A stretch of 64,000 nt of DNA from Acidobacteriaceae bacterium (GTDB lineage: Bacteria; Acidobacteriota; Terriglobia; Terriglobales; Acidobacteriaceae), in contig PMAT01000021.1 of NCBI GenBank assembly GCA_003152695.1, positions 1-64,000 on the forward strand, read 5' to 3'. The notes under the pieces were generated by a model. The model was not told where the DNA came from and searched no databases. It saw only the letters and a program-made list of their open reading frames with translations. A program made the translations under genes and the position numbers. How positions within the stretch are numbered: position 1 is the first letter of the stretch; each line of letters begins with the position of its first letter. Of the stretch, positions 26,192 through 35,316 are shown one piece after another.

Positions 26192-26905
26192 ATGATACGC
26201 ACGCTTCGTCCGCTTCCGGTCAAGAACATCAAGCTCATCATCTTTGATCTGGATGGCACCCTGATCGATTCCGAACTCGACCTGGTGGCCGCGGTCAACG
26301 CCATGTTGCTTCACTACGGCCGCAAGGAGCTGCCCCTCGAGGTCATTGGCACCTACATCGGCGATGGCGCGCCCATGCTGATTCGCCGCGCGCTCGGCGA
26401 TCCCGCCCATAGCGAGTTCCTGCAGGAGGCGCTCAATTATTTTCTGCTCTACTACCGCGAACACAAGCTCGACATCACGCGCCCCTACGAAGGCATCAGC
26501 GAGATGCTGCAAAAGGCTAAACAAAGCGACGGCGTACCGCGCAAGTTGGCGGTGCTCACCAATAAGCCGGTGCGGGTGTCGCGTGACATTCTGGCCGGGC
26601 TGGGACTGGCCGATTTCTTCACCCAGGTTTACGGAGGCAACAGTTTCGAGACCAAGAAGCCCGATCCCCTCGGCGCCAACACCCTGATGCGCGAAGCGGG
26701 CGCGGTTCCCGGCGAAACCGTGATGGTCGGCGACTCCGGAGTGGACGTGCTCACCGCCCGCAATGCGGGGTTGTGGAGCGTCGGGGTGAACTACGGATTT
26801 GCGCCGCAAACGTTGCAGCAGGTCCCTCCCGACGTGCTGGTGGATACGCCGGCCGAGCTGGCCCGTGTCTTAACCGCGAGCGAGACGGCGAAACCGAAGG
26901 CGTGA
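26192..26905 (+). CDS. HAD-family phosphatase, phosphoglycolate phosphatase-like
   Basis: A 237-residue hydrolase. The ATG at 26192 (GGAAGG five bases upstream) is preferred over a longer frame that would include repeat DNA. HAD motif I FDLDGT has nucleophile Asp19 and Asp21; motif II is LTNKP; the Lys motif is ETKKPDP; motif IV is GDSGVD. The cap (residues about 30-100) is the C1 helical type of Gph/PGP proteins. The likely substrate is 2-phosphoglycolate, but related phosphatases share this architecture. Confidence 0.85.
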   Translation: MIRTLRPLPVKNIKLIIFDLDGTLIDSELDLVAAVNAMLLHYGRKELPLEVIGTYIGDGAPMLIRRALGDPAHSEFLQEALNYFLLYYREHKLDITRPYEGISEMLQKAKQSDGVPRKLAVLTNKPVRVSRDILAGLGLADFFTQVYGGNSFETKKPDPLGANTLMREAGAVPGETVMVGDSGVDVLTARNAGLWSVGVNYGFAPQTLQQVPPDVLVDTPAELARVLTASETAKPKA

Positions 26906-26919
26906 AGACTCGCCCCCAG

Positions 26920-28011
26920 CTACTCTCGATCGGTCAAGTAGGTTCGGCTGATGCGATCGTGCCAGCAGAGAGAATCCACATCAACCAAGGCCCAGAGCAA
27001 GCCCATAACGAAGGAAGCCGTGGAGAAATAGAGAGCCATCACGCGCTGGCGACGCTGCCGCCGGCAGGGCGAGTTTCCCTTGAAAGTGCTGAGGCGAATT
27101 TTCGCTATACGCATTCCCGCAGTGGCTCCGCCATAAACCAACAGCACGTACTGATAGACGGCCCACAGCAGCAACGGCAGCGTGGCCGCCGTCAACAGCA
27201 CCGGCTTGGTGAAGGTTAGCTTGGGCAGCATCTTGTAACTCACAGTGGCGAAGACCACGCTGGCCGCAGCCACGAGGACGCAATCCAGCAACCCCGCGTA
27301 CAGACGGTGCGCCTTGCCGACAGCCCGGAAAGGAAGCTCCACGTTGTCGGCGTGGACCGCAATGACAGGCTGCGTGGTTGGTCCGAATTGCAATCCGTCG
27401 AGGAAAGGCGTGGTGGGCAACGCTTCCAGTTCCTCAGGCACATCCAGGATGCGCGGCTGTTCCAGCAGGACCGGATCGGCCAGACGATGCATTTCCCGCG
27501 CTTCCGCCGCCTGGCGGGGGAAGGCGATGACCTTACGCTGCGGCCTGGGGCGCGGCAGACGAGGCGGAGACGGCTCATGATCAACGTCAACCAGAACCTC
27601 TGGAAGAGTCGGCGGTTGATTCTCTGCCGGCAATTCTGGAAGCGCTGGGGATTCGGGGGGCGAGGCTTTTGATTCCGTAGCGGCGGCGTCAGGTGCGAGA
27701 TCGCAGGTCTCGGAACTGGCAACTTCGATAGTGGACACTTGCTCAGCGCTGGCTTGCTCAGCGCTCGCAATGTTAGCTGCCACGAACTGTTCCACCTGCT
27801 CCGGGTCCGCTGGCGCGCAGGTTCCTGAACTAGACACGTCGTGCTCAAGAGGAGGGAAGGGAAAGCGCATGCTAAACGCTCCCTCGATCCGGCGTCCCCG
27901 GCGCGAGCGATAGCCGGCCACGCGGGCGTGAATCTCATTCCTCCAGATGTTGGCAGTGGTCTGCGTTAAATTTTCAGACGCTTCAGAATGCAAGGTTTGC
28001 TGGTCGGTCAT
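26920..28011 (-). CDS. RDD-family membrane protein with long cytoplasmic N-region
   Basis: A 363-residue protein. Residues 1-230 are hydrophilic and Pro/Glu/Ala-rich without a fold signature. The C-terminal 130 residues are an RDD domain: RLYAGLLDCVLVAAASVVF in helix 1, a second helix pair, TAGMRIAKIRLSTF in the loop and ALVDVDSLCWHDRISRTYL at the end. RDD proteins are small transporters or membrane anchors of uncertain function. No Shine-Dalgarno is visible. It ends 14 bases from the HAD phosphatase gene, convergently. Confidence 0.8.
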   Translation of the reverse strand: MTDQQTLHSEASENLTQTTANIWRNEIHARVAGYRSRRGRRIEGAFSMRFPFPPLEHDVSSSGTCAPADPEQVEQFVAANIASAEQASAEQVSTIEVASSETCDLAPDAAATESKASPPESPALPELPAENQPPTLPEVLVDVDHEPSPPRLPRPRPQRKVIAFPRQAAEAREMHRLADPVLLEQPRILDVPEELEALPTTPFLDGLQFGPTTQPVIAVHADNVELPFRAVGKAHRLYAGLLDCVLVAAASVVFATVSYKMLPKLTFTKPVLLTAATLPLLLWAVYQYVLLVYGGATAGMRIAKIRLSTFKGNSPCRRQRRQRVMALYFSTASFVMGLLWALVDVDSLCWHDRISRTYLTDRE

Positions 28012-28326
28012 GTCGTGGCGCGACTATTCCTTCTACCCGCGTCCTTGGCAAAGCCCTTAAGGTGCTTTGCCCTCCGAGCACGGATGAATCATGAATGGAA
28101 ATGAGAAAAAGAGACCGTCGGCTCGCGTCCGTGGGGCGTAGCAAGCTGGACACCGGATCGCCGGAATCGCGCAACCAGTGGACATCGAGCGGGTTTAGGA
28201 GAAAATCCAGAGCCGCGTGAAACCAGCGCAAAGCGGATTGCGTTTTACCTCTCCGTAGGCAACGTGCTAAGTTGCAAGGTTCTGCTCAATCCAAACTCAA
28301 CCCGGTGAGGGGACGCCCGCTTTTCG
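28012..28326. other. Divergent gap between the RDD gene and lptD
   Basis: Contains an 8-bp inverted repeat GGCAAAGC/GCTTTGCC at 28047-28071 in the RDD gene leader and a GAGGGG 14 bases before lptD. No promoter hexamers or genes are convincing. Confidence 0.4.
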
Positions 28327-31029
28327 ATGATTGCCCGCACTCGAATGATTATCACGGCGCTGGTGGCATGTCATCTGTTTCTGCAGCCTGGCGTGTTAAC
28401 CAGCCAGTTGCGCCCGCCCGAGCCGCCCAATAGCTCGGCGCAAGCTACGTCCCAGACCGGCGCGTCCGATGCGGCTTCGGCCCCTGAAACTCCCGCCGGA
28501 CCGCAATTGCCGAACGACTCGACCTCGGAGGGTGGGCCTGCGCAGCAAAATCCGGCAGGCAAGCCCGGAGTCACAGTGAGAACCGATACCGGCCAGGAAG
28601 ACAAACAAACCGAAGAGATCATTCAGCAGGAAATTCAGTCGGAGAGCAACGAACAGGAGTTGGGACCTGCGCGGCCCGCCATGAACGTTGCCTTGGGCCG
28701 GGATGAAGTGCTGATTCGCGGCGACCACCAGGATTGGAACCAGGACATCTATAGGGCGCGTGGCCATGTTGTGATGCGATTCCGCAACTACACGCTGCAC
28801 GCCGACCAGGTTACTTACGATTCCACCACGGGGCAGGCCAAGGCGGACGGGCACGTGGTCTTCGATGGGGGCGCCCACAACGAACACCTGGTGGGTACCC
28901 ACGCCACCTACGACGTCAGCCGCGACACCGGAACGTTTTACGACGTAGTCGGATCGACTGGGGTCAAGGTCAAAAGCAAAGACATGTTCCTTACTTCCTC
29001 GACTCCTTTCTTCTTCACGGGGAAGATCGTGGACAAGCTCGGCCCCGACCACTACCGGGTTAACCACGGCTACGTCACTTCCTGCCAGTTACCGAAACCG
29101 AAGTGGCAATTCAATTCCCAGACGGCATTCGTGGAAACGGGCGCCGAAGCCACCATGCATCACGCCACCTTGCGCATCGAGGGCATTCCCATCTTCTATT
29201 TTCCCTGGGTGGAACACCCGGTCGATAACCTGGGGCGCCAGAGTGGCTTTCTTATGCCGCTGTTTGGGCAGTCGAACACCCGGGGTACCATCCTGGGAGA
29301 CGCGTTTTACTGGGCCATCAATCGGAGTAATGACGCCACCATCGGAGCCTCGCTTTACTCCGCAAGGGGATGGGCACAACACGGGATCTTTCGCTCTGTC
29401 GGTTATAACTACCAGTTCAGGGCCGAATATTTCGGAGTGATTGACGAGAACGGCGCCCCCAAGGGGCAACCGAACCCGGGGCAGAACCAGGGTGGCCAGG
29501 AACTGAGAGCCAACGGATCGATCCAGTTGCCGGAGGGATTTCGCGGGGTGATCTCGGTTGACTATCTCAGCTCCTATCTGTTTCGCGCGGCGTTCGCCGA
29601 AGGCTTTGCCTTGCAATCCATCAGCTCGGAGGTCCGCTCCTACGGATTTCTCAGCAAGAACTGGAATGGATACGCGCTGGGTTTGCAAGCTGGGCTGTAT
29701 CAGTCCTACCAGAGTACGAATCCGGGAGAGGTGATCGATATCGCCCACACTCCCACGCTGGAGTTTTCCTCGGCGGAACGGCCCTTCCGCCGCTCCAACC
29801 TGATGTACGCCTACGATCTGGCTACGGAAGGAATTTCCCGCTCCGAGGTGGGATTTGAAACCGCGCCGGTGGTCGGTCGCATCGACGCCCATCCTTTCAT
29901 TTCCCTGCCTACATTTCTTCACGGGTGGACGTTTCGACCGGAGGCCGGGGTGCGCGAGACGTACTACAGCCAGCGGCTGGAGAGCGGAGGGCTGGTAGCG
30001 GCGGCGAAGGCGATCAGCGATCCGATCAACCGGAATGTTGCCGCCGCCGCGCTGGAGATCAGGCCGCCAACGTTATCGAGGATCTACGATCGCAAACTGT
30101 CTGGCCGTGTGATCAAGCATACGATCGAACCGCAGGTGGTCTATCGCTACCAGGGGGGCATCGACAACTTCAGCCAGATCATCCGTTTCGACCAGCGCGA
30201 CATTCTGGCCGACACCAACGAGGTGGAATACGGCGTGGTCAACCGGCTCTTCGTCAAGAAAACGAAGTCGACAGGCGAATGTTTTCACCACCCCAAATAC
30301 GCGCTCCTTTCCCCGCAGAACGAACTTGTACCCAAAGGGACCACCGACGAAACCGAGCCTGGTACCTGCGATGACAAGCAAGGTCCGGCGCGTGAACTCG
30401 TTACCTGGGAGCTGGCGCAGAGGTATTTCTTCGATCCGACTTTTGGCGGGGCCTTGGTACCCGGTCAGCGTAACGTGTTCGACAGCACCGTAGATTTCAC
30501 CGGCATAGCGTTTCTTACCGAGCCGCGCCACTTTTCGCCGATCATCTCCCGTCTCCGGGTGCAAGATTTGAGGACCGACCTCTCGTGGGCCCTGGATTAT
30601 GATCCGGTGCTGCATCAACTGAATGCCAGCACCCTCTTACTGGGCCGAAGGATTGGCGCTAGTGGCAAGTGGTATGTCGCGGGTGGACAAACCTACATGC
30701 GTGAGCCCGCGGAAACGACCCCGATCGCCGGTCAGCCGACGCTGGGCCTCAGCGTGTACAACCAGTACCGCGTCCTGGTGCAGTACGGAAACGTCGCCCT
30801 GAGGGGGTTGAGTGGCGCGGTAGGCGTGGCAGCGGATGCAGGCCTCAGTTACGTGCAGGCGGCAACCGTACAGAGCAACTACAACTGGGACTGCTGTGGC
30901 GTGGCCTTCGAATATTCGCGCTCCGCCTATGCCCCCACCATCAGCCGGGAGAACAGTTATCGCTTCTCGTTCAGCCTTTCCAACGTCGGGACCTTCGGCA
31001 CCATCCGGCGGCTGCAAAGACTGTATTAG
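28327..31029 (+). CDS. lptD: LPS-assembly protein LptD (OstA/Imp)
   Basis: A 900-residue outer-membrane protein that inserts lipopolysaccharide into the outer leaflet. After the export signal and a Pro/Ser/Gln-rich linker, residues about 120-230 form the OstA/LptA-like periplasmic domain (ALGRDEVLIRGDHQDW, ARGHVVMRFRNYTLHADQVTYD). A long beta-barrel of the LptD type follows, with the conserved VNHGYVTSC, PIFYFPWVEHPVD and GRQSGFLMPLFG. Cysteines for inter-domain disulfides are few, so disulfide-dependent maturation as in E. coli is uncertain. The DsbA-like gene follows one gene later. Confidence 0.92.
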   Translation: MIARTRMIITALVACHLFLQPGVLTSQLRPPEPPNSSAQATSQTGASDAASAPETPAGPQLPNDSTSEGGPAQQNPAGKPGVTVRTDTGQEDKQTEEIIQQEIQSESNEQELGPARPAMNVALGRDEVLIRGDHQDWNQDIYRARGHVVMRFRNYTLHADQVTYDSTTGQAKADGHVVFDGGAHNEHLVGTHATYDVSRDTGTFYDVVGSTGVKVKSKDMFLTSSTPFFFTGKIVDKLGPDHYRVNHGYVTSCQLPKPKWQFNSQTAFVETGAEATMHHATLRIEGIPIFYFPWVEHPVDNLGRQSGFLMPLFGQSNTRGTILGDAFYWAINRSNDATIGASLYSARGWAQHGIFRSVGYNYQFRAEYFGVIDENGAPKGQPNPGQNQGGQELRANGSIQLPEGFRGVISVDYLSSYLFRAAFAEGFALQSISSEVRSYGFLSKNWNGYALGLQAGLYQSYQSTNPGEVIDIAHTPTLEFSSAERPFRRSNLMYAYDLATEGISRSEVGFETAPVVGRIDAHPFISLPTFLHGWTFRPEAGVRETYYSQRLESGGLVAAAKAISDPINRNVAAAALEIRPPTLSRIYDRKLSGRVIKHTIEPQVVYRYQGGIDNFSQIIRFDQRDILADTNEVEYGVVNRLFVKKTKSTGECFHHPKYALLSPQNELVPKGTTDETEPGTCDDKQGPARELVTWELAQRYFFDPTFGGALVPGQRNVFDSTVDFTGIAFLTEPRHFSPIISRLRVQDLRTDLSWALDYDPVLHQLNASTLLLGRRIGASGKWYVAGGQTYMREPAETTPIAGQPTLGLSVYNQYRVLVQYGNVALRGLSGAVGVAADAGLSYVQAATVQSNYNWDCCGVAFEYSRSAYAPTISRENSYRFSFSLSNVGTFGTIRRLQRLY

Positions 31030-31072
31030 CTCGCAACCTTCTGTTCCCCCGCCAGTGTCTTACAATTGAGCG

Positions 31073-31945
31073 ATGTCGGTGGTGAATTCCAACCTTCCAG
31101 TCGAGGCCGGAGATCTTGCGGCCAAGTCACGGGCTCTGGCGGAACACTTGTGTTCCCTGGGGAAATTGCTGGTGGCCTATTCCGGAGGCGTGGATTCCGG
31201 ATTCCTGGCGTGGGCGGCGCATCGCGAACTGGGCGGCGATATGCTGGCGGTGCTGGCCGACTCTCCCAGCCTGGCGCGCTCGCAAATGCGCGATGCTATT
31301 GCCTTCGCCGACGAACAAAGCATACCTCTCAGCGTGGTTGCCACCGCGGAGATGGAGCGCCCCGAGTATCTGCGCAATGATGGCGCACGTTGTTATCACT
31401 GCAAGGACGAACTATTCACTGTCATGGAAGAGCGGCGGCAAAGCTTGGGATTCGATGCCATAGCCTACGGCGTGAACCTCGACGATCAGGGCGATTTCCG
31501 GCCCGGCCAGCAGGCGGCCCGCCAGCATGGGGTGGCCGCGCCCTTGCTGGCAGCGGGATTGACCAAGGCGGATATCCGCCAACTGGCCGCGCAAGCGGGA
31601 TTGCGTATCTGGGACAAACCAGCATCGGCGTGCCTGTCATCGCGGATCGAGTATGGGCGCGCGGTCACGCGGCAGGCGCTCCTCTCGGTGGAACAAGGCG
31701 AAGATGCGCTGCGAGAACTTGGTTTCCGCCAGGTGCGGGTGCGTCATCACGGCGAAATAGCGCGCATCGAGATCGCGCGGGAGGAGTTGCCCCGGGCCAT
31801 GACCATGGAAATGGCCACCGAGTTCACGCGAATCTTCAAGCCGCTGGGGTTTACCTATGTGACGCTCGATCTCGAAGGCTTTCGGTCGGGCTCAATGAAT
31901 GCATTGCTGCCGGTGGGCATGCTGAAAATTGCGGGGAAGGATTGA
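31073..31945 (+). CDS. larE: ATP-dependent sulfur transferase LarE
   Basis: A 290-residue PP-loop enzyme that adds sulfur to the nickel-pincer nucleotide precursor of lactate racemase-type enzymes. The PP-loop SGGVDS is at residues 37-42; RCYHCK at 106-111 and KPASACLSSR with Cys187 are family hallmarks. Three conserved Cys (107, 110, 187) suit the Fe-S-dependent LarE type more than the sacrificial-cysteine type. No larB, larC or larA is nearby. TACAAT ends seven bases before the ATG, so the transcript may be nearly leaderless. Confidence 0.85.
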   Translation: MSVVNSNLPVEAGDLAAKSRALAEHLCSLGKLLVAYSGGVDSGFLAWAAHRELGGDMLAVLADSPSLARSQMRDAIAFADEQSIPLSVVATAEMERPEYLRNDGARCYHCKDELFTVMEERRQSLGFDAIAYGVNLDDQGDFRPGQQAARQHGVAAPLLAAGLTKADIRQLAAQAGLRIWDKPASACLSSRIEYGRAVTRQALLSVEQGEDALRELGFRQVRVRHHGEIARIEIAREELPRAMTMEMATEFTRIFKPLGFTYVTLDLEGFRSGSMNALLPVGMLKIAGKD

Positions 31946-32038
31946 ACCACATCCCTGGGCTGCATCGCCTCCACACGCGCCGCCGCAAGTGCTGGGAATG
32001 CGCTCGCCATGAGATAATTCTTAGTTCTACTCTCGAAG

Positions 32039-32989
32039 GTGGTTCTTATTTTGCCCTTGCGACGACTGGCTGTCTTGCTGCTATTGTTCTGCGCCGGATG
32101 TTCGGCGCAGTCGAAATCAAATCCCGCTCCTGCCGACGTGGCCCAAAAAGTGGAGCGCCAGGTCCGGTCCTACTTCAATATTCCTCCCGACGTGAACATC
32201 AAATTGGGACCGCTGACGCCCAGCGAGTTTCCCAACTATGACAATCTCACCGTTACCTTGAGTCACGAAGGCAAGTCGCAAGCCATCGAGTTCCTTCTTT
32301 CGAAGGACGGCAAGAGCCTGATTCGCATAAGCAAGATGGACCTGACCAAGGACCCCTATGCCGACACCATGAAGAAAATCGACGTAGCCGGCCGTCCGCA
32401 GCGGGGCAATCCGGACGCCAAGGTCACCATCGTGAATTACGACGACTTCGAGTGTCCGTTCTGCTCTCGCATGCACAGCACGCTGATGAGCGAGATCCTG
32501 CCGCAATACGGCGACAAGATAAGAATCATCTACAAAGACTATCCGCTGCCCATGCATCCCTGGGCGGTGCACGCCGCCAACGATGCCAACTGCCTGGCCA
32601 AGGAAAGTGGCAAGAGCTACTGGGAGTTCGCCGATTATGTGCACGCCAATCAGCAGGCGATCAGCGGCCCGCAGAGGGACGTGCAAAAGGCTTTCGGTGA
32701 ATTGGACCGCATTACATTGGATATCGGCAAAAAGAATGGGGCCGATGCGAACCGGCTGCAGGCGTGCGTCAAGGCCCAAGCCGACGGCGCGGTGAAGTCC
32801 TCGGTGGCCGAGGGTGACTCCGTGGGAGTGAATGCGACCCCAACCATGTTTGTCAACGGCGAACGGCTGGAAGGGGCATTGGACGCTGACCAGGTGAGAG
32901 CGGCCTTGGACCAGCAGTTGCTGGCGGCGGGAGTGAAGCCACCTGCGCCGGGGCCGACCCCAGCATCGCCGCCAGCGACCAGCAAATAG
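32039..32989 (+). CDS. DsbA-like thioredoxin-fold lipoprotein
   Basis: A 316-residue exported thiol oxidoreductase. The start is GTG at 32039 or, better placed after AAGGTGG, TTG at 32051. Lipoprotein-like signal ending FCAGC. Residues about 25-115 are an unassigned N-terminal domain. The thioredoxin fold follows, with active site CPFC in DDFECPFCSRMH, an inserted helical domain, and the cis-Pro loop VNATPTMFVNG. This layout matches DsbA/DsbG-type proteins that introduce or shuffle disulfides in exported proteins. Its position between lptD/larE and the SurA-like gene fits an envelope-folding role. The C-terminus is a Pro-rich tail. Confidence 0.85.
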   Translation: MVLILPLRRLAVLLLLFCAGCSAQSKSNPAPADVAQKVERQVRSYFNIPPDVNIKLGPLTPSEFPNYDNLTVTLSHEGKSQAIEFLLSKDGKSLIRISKMDLTKDPYADTMKKIDVAGRPQRGNPDAKVTIVNYDDFECPFCSRMHSTLMSEILPQYGDKIRIIYKDYPLPMHPWAVHAANDANCLAKESGKSYWEFADYVHANQQAISGPQRDVQKAFGELDRITLDIGKKNGADANRLQACVKAQADGAVKSSVAEGDSVGVNATPTMFVNGERLEGALDADQVRAALDQQLLAAGVKPPAPGPTPASPPATSK

Positions 32990-33013
32990 GACCCGAGTCC
33001 GGCGCCCGAATTC

Positions 33014-33180
33014 ATGTGGATTCGCCAGTCGAATGAGGCTGGCAAAAAACCAGCCCCGAATGGGGCGAAAGAGCTTAGCCCGGCGCGCCGCGGCGTGCTG
33101 GGTAAAGTGGGAGATGAGTCGAGTCCCGTAGCCGGGGCCCCCGACAAGCGCCCCGCCGTGGCGGGCTTGTTGGGGTGGTC
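33014..33180. repeat. Palindromic intergenic repeat cluster
   Basis: Contains CCAGCCCCGAATGGGGCGA, AGAGCTTAGCCCGGCGCG with GTGCTGGGTAAAGTGG, and CGCCCCGCCGTGGCGGG. The AGCTT-CCC...GCTGGGTAAAGT core is related to the minus strand of 4375-4415. Confidence 0.65.
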
Positions 33181-33194
33181 ACAAGGAGCGGAGT

Positions 33195-34256
33195 TTGAAA
33201 TTGAAACCCAAGAGTGTGGCGATGGTAGCCACCCTGTCGATGGCTGTTATTGCGCTGCTGTCGAGCGTGGGCTGTTCCGGAAAACAGGAAGGCGCAGACG
33301 AAATGGCGCGGGTGAACGGCCACAAGATTACCCGCACGGAGGTGGAGAAGTATTTCGACAACCAGACTGCCGACTCGCCGGAAAAGCCCAGCCAGGAACA
33401 GGCGGATAGTTTGCGGCTGAGCATTCTGCGCGAGCTCATCGATAACGAAATCCTGATGCAGCGCGCGGAAAAGCTGGGCCTGCTGGCAACCGATGAGGAA
33501 GTCAACAGCAAGCTGGCGGAAATCAAGGCGCCCTATACGCAGGAGGAATTCGATAAACGGCTGAAGGAGCGCAATCTCACGCTCGACGATTTCAAGCGCG
33601 ACCTGCGCCGCTCCATCACCGTGGACAAGGTGCTCAACAAGGAAGTCACCTCGAAGATCAACATCACCGACGACGACATTACCAGCTACTACAACCAGCA
33701 CAAGGCCGAGTTCAACCTGATTGAGCTGCAGTACCGCCTGGCACAGATCGTGGTTACAACCCAGCCCAACCCGCAAGTGAAAACCATGAAGGCACAGAAT
33801 GAGGGCGACGCGCGCAAGAAGATCCAAATGATCGCCAATCGCCTCGACAGCGGCGAGGATTTCGCTACTGCGGCCATGAACTACTCGGAACAACCAGAGA
33901 CCTCGCAGAACGGCGGCGACTTGGGGTTCGTTCCGGAATCGCAGCTGAAGTTGGACAGGATCGCCTACGACGCGATCAATAAGCTGAAGCCCGGGCAATA
34001 CACCGCCGTGCTGCCGGTAACCGATCCCAACAGCCATCAGATTGCCGGATACCGCATCGTCAAGCTCATCAGCAAGGAGACTGCCGGTCAGCGCGAGCTC
34101 AAGGACCCGCGCGTGCAACAGGCGATACGCGAGCAGTTGCGTGACCGCCGCGAGCAGTTGCTGAAAGCGGCGTACTACGAATCCATCCGCGACAAGGCCT
34201 CGGTGGAGAACTATTTTGCCGATGAAATTCTGAAGAAGGCGGCAACCATGAAGTAG
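33195..34256 (+). CDS. SurA/PpiC-like peptidyl-prolyl isomerase lipoprotein
   Basis: A 353-residue periplasmic chaperone/PPIase. The start is TTG with AAGGAG six bases upstream. Lipoprotein-type signal (ALLSSVGC). Residues 35-170 form a SurA N-terminal helical domain (ARVNGHKITRTEVEKYF, LRELIDNEILMQRAEKLG). Residues about 185-295 form a parvulin rotamase domain (YRLAQIVV, NGGDLGFVPE, LKPGQYTAVLPV, GYRIVKLI). It probably escorts outer-membrane proteins, including barrels such as LptD. It is followed by a good terminator. Confidence 0.88.
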   Translation: MKLKPKSVAMVATLSMAVIALLSSVGCSGKQEGADEMARVNGHKITRTEVEKYFDNQTADSPEKPSQEQADSLRLSILRELIDNEILMQRAEKLGLLATDEEVNSKLAEIKAPYTQEEFDKRLKERNLTLDDFKRDLRRSITVDKVLNKEVTSKINITDDDITSYYNQHKAEFNLIELQYRLAQIVVTTQPNPQVKTMKAQNEGDARKKIQMIANRLDSGEDFATAAMNYSEQPETSQNGGDLGFVPESQLKLDRIAYDAINKLKPGQYTAVLPVTDPNSHQIAGYRIVKLISKETAGQRELKDPRVQQAIREQLRDRREQLLKAAYYESIRDKASVENYFADEILKKAATMK

Positions 34257-34280
34257 TTTGCGCGATGGCGGCCAGAATTG

Positions 34281-34306
34281 CGGGGGCGAAGAGCTCCCGT
34301 TTTTTT
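34281..34306 (+). terminator. Terminator of the SurA-like gene
   Basis: CGGGGGC / GCTCCCG stem (one mismatch) followed by seven T residues. Confidence 0.8.
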
Positions 34307-34327
34307 GTCGCTGAGAATCTCCCGGCG

Positions 34328-34828
34328 CTATTCGATGATGGCCAGCGTGTCGCCCGCATTCACAATTGAGCCTTCCGCCGTCAGGATCTTCTCTACCCGG
34401 CCATCCTTAGGCGACTTCATCTCGTTCTGCATTTTCATGGCTTCCATCACGAGGATGCCCTGGCCGGCCTTCACCTCGTCTTTCTCGTTGACTAGGATGC
34501 GGACAATCTTACCCGGCATGGGCGCCTTGAGCTTCTGCGGCCCGGCCTCGGCGCCGCCGACCGCGCGGCGCGTCCGCAACGAGCGCGGATCCTGGACATC
34601 CACGGCATAGCGGGCGCTGCCGATCACCACGTGCAGCTCGCCCTGCAGCGAGCGCTCGCGTTTGATCTCGTAGGCTTTGTCGCCGACCAGCACCGACAGC
34701 ACGTCGCGCGCGGTGAGCGCGGCGTCCACTTCAATCTCCTGGCCGTCCACCTTGCACAGCCAGGTCTTCTCGCCGCGCCTCAGCTCCACTTGCTGCGTTT
34801 TTCCGTCTACCACTACGTCGTAGGTCAT
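34328..34828 (-). CDS. Biotin carboxyl carrier protein of an acyl-CoA carboxylase
   Basis: A 166-residue carrier. The C-terminal 70 residues are a biotinyl domain with the biotin site EAMKMQNEM and the preceding APMPGKIVRILV. The N-terminal 90 residues resemble the BT-type linker found beside biotin in propionyl-CoA or methylcrotonyl-CoA carboxylase alpha subunits, which suggests an acyl-CoA carboxylase rather than canonical AccB. The partner biotin carboxylase is on the same strand but separated by the hicBA pair and about 490 bases of non-coding DNA. It is convergent with the SurA-like gene. Confidence 0.88.
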   Translation of the reverse strand: MTYDVVVDGKTQQVELRRGEKTWLCKVDGQEIEVDAALTARDVLSVLVGDKAYEIKRERSLQGELHVVIGSARYAVDVQDPRSLRTRRAVGGAEAGPQKLKAPMPGKIVRILVNEKDEVKAGQGILVMEAMKMQNEMKSPKDGRVEKILTAEGSIVNAGDTLAIIE

Positions 34829-34833
34829 GTTTT

Positions 34834-34855
34834 AGCAATCAGCAATCAGCGATTA
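34834..34855. repeat. AGCAATC tandem words
   Basis: TTAGCAATCAGCAATCAGCG then ATTAG, just upstream of the carrier gene start. The same words occur in the first in-frame insertion of mnmG at about 48192-48215. Confidence 0.6.
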
Positions 34856-35047
34856 GCTTCTTATAGCAGGTGTCGCGCCGCAGTAATAGCAAGTCTCCTA
34901 CTGGCGGAGGTTTTCGGGCACCTGCCATGGCGAAATCTTGCGGCGGGGCCAAGCCCTGTCGCTAACCTGAACCGCTGGTTGGGCCACTCGCTCGCTTGTC
35001 TCTGCGCCAAAGAAGCCGCAAAGCATAAAAAATCGGGGCTGTCCAAC

Positions 35048-35242
35048 CTAGGCCAAAGAGGACCCACAATAGAAAAAAACAATTTCACGAATTCGAGAAG
35101 GCAACATGTCAACATCCGTGGCAATAATGCCGACAGCTGTCGCTCGCATTATCACGTGTCCTGTGACAACGAACACAACAATGCCGAACCAGAGCCCACC
35201 TGCGACCGTCAAGGCATATGCCTTTGTCTGTGCGCTCAGCAT
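35048..35242 (-). CDS. Possible small membrane protein
   Basis: A 64-codon frame with one strong hydrophobic stretch (ALTVAGGLWFGIVVFVVTGH). GGGAGGG touches the ATG, which is too close for a normal Shine-Dalgarno. There are no recognised homologues. It may be chance. Confidence 0.3.
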   Translation of the reverse strand: MLSAQTKAYALTVAGGLWFGIVVFVVTGHVIMRATAVGIIATDVDMLPSRIREIVFFYCGSSLA

Positions 35243-35316
35243 CCCTCCCCAATCGACCGCTACGGCTCAACGAACAGGACGTTCTCTGCCCGGCTACGTC
35301 GGGGGCTAGTTCGTTC

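Larger units (their letters stand above)
34829..35316. other. 488-base gap between hicA and the biotin carrier gene
   Basis: Contains AGCAATC-type simple repeats (34834-34855) immediately upstream of the carrier gene and one doubtful small membrane-protein frame. No full promoter was recognised. Confidence 0.4.
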
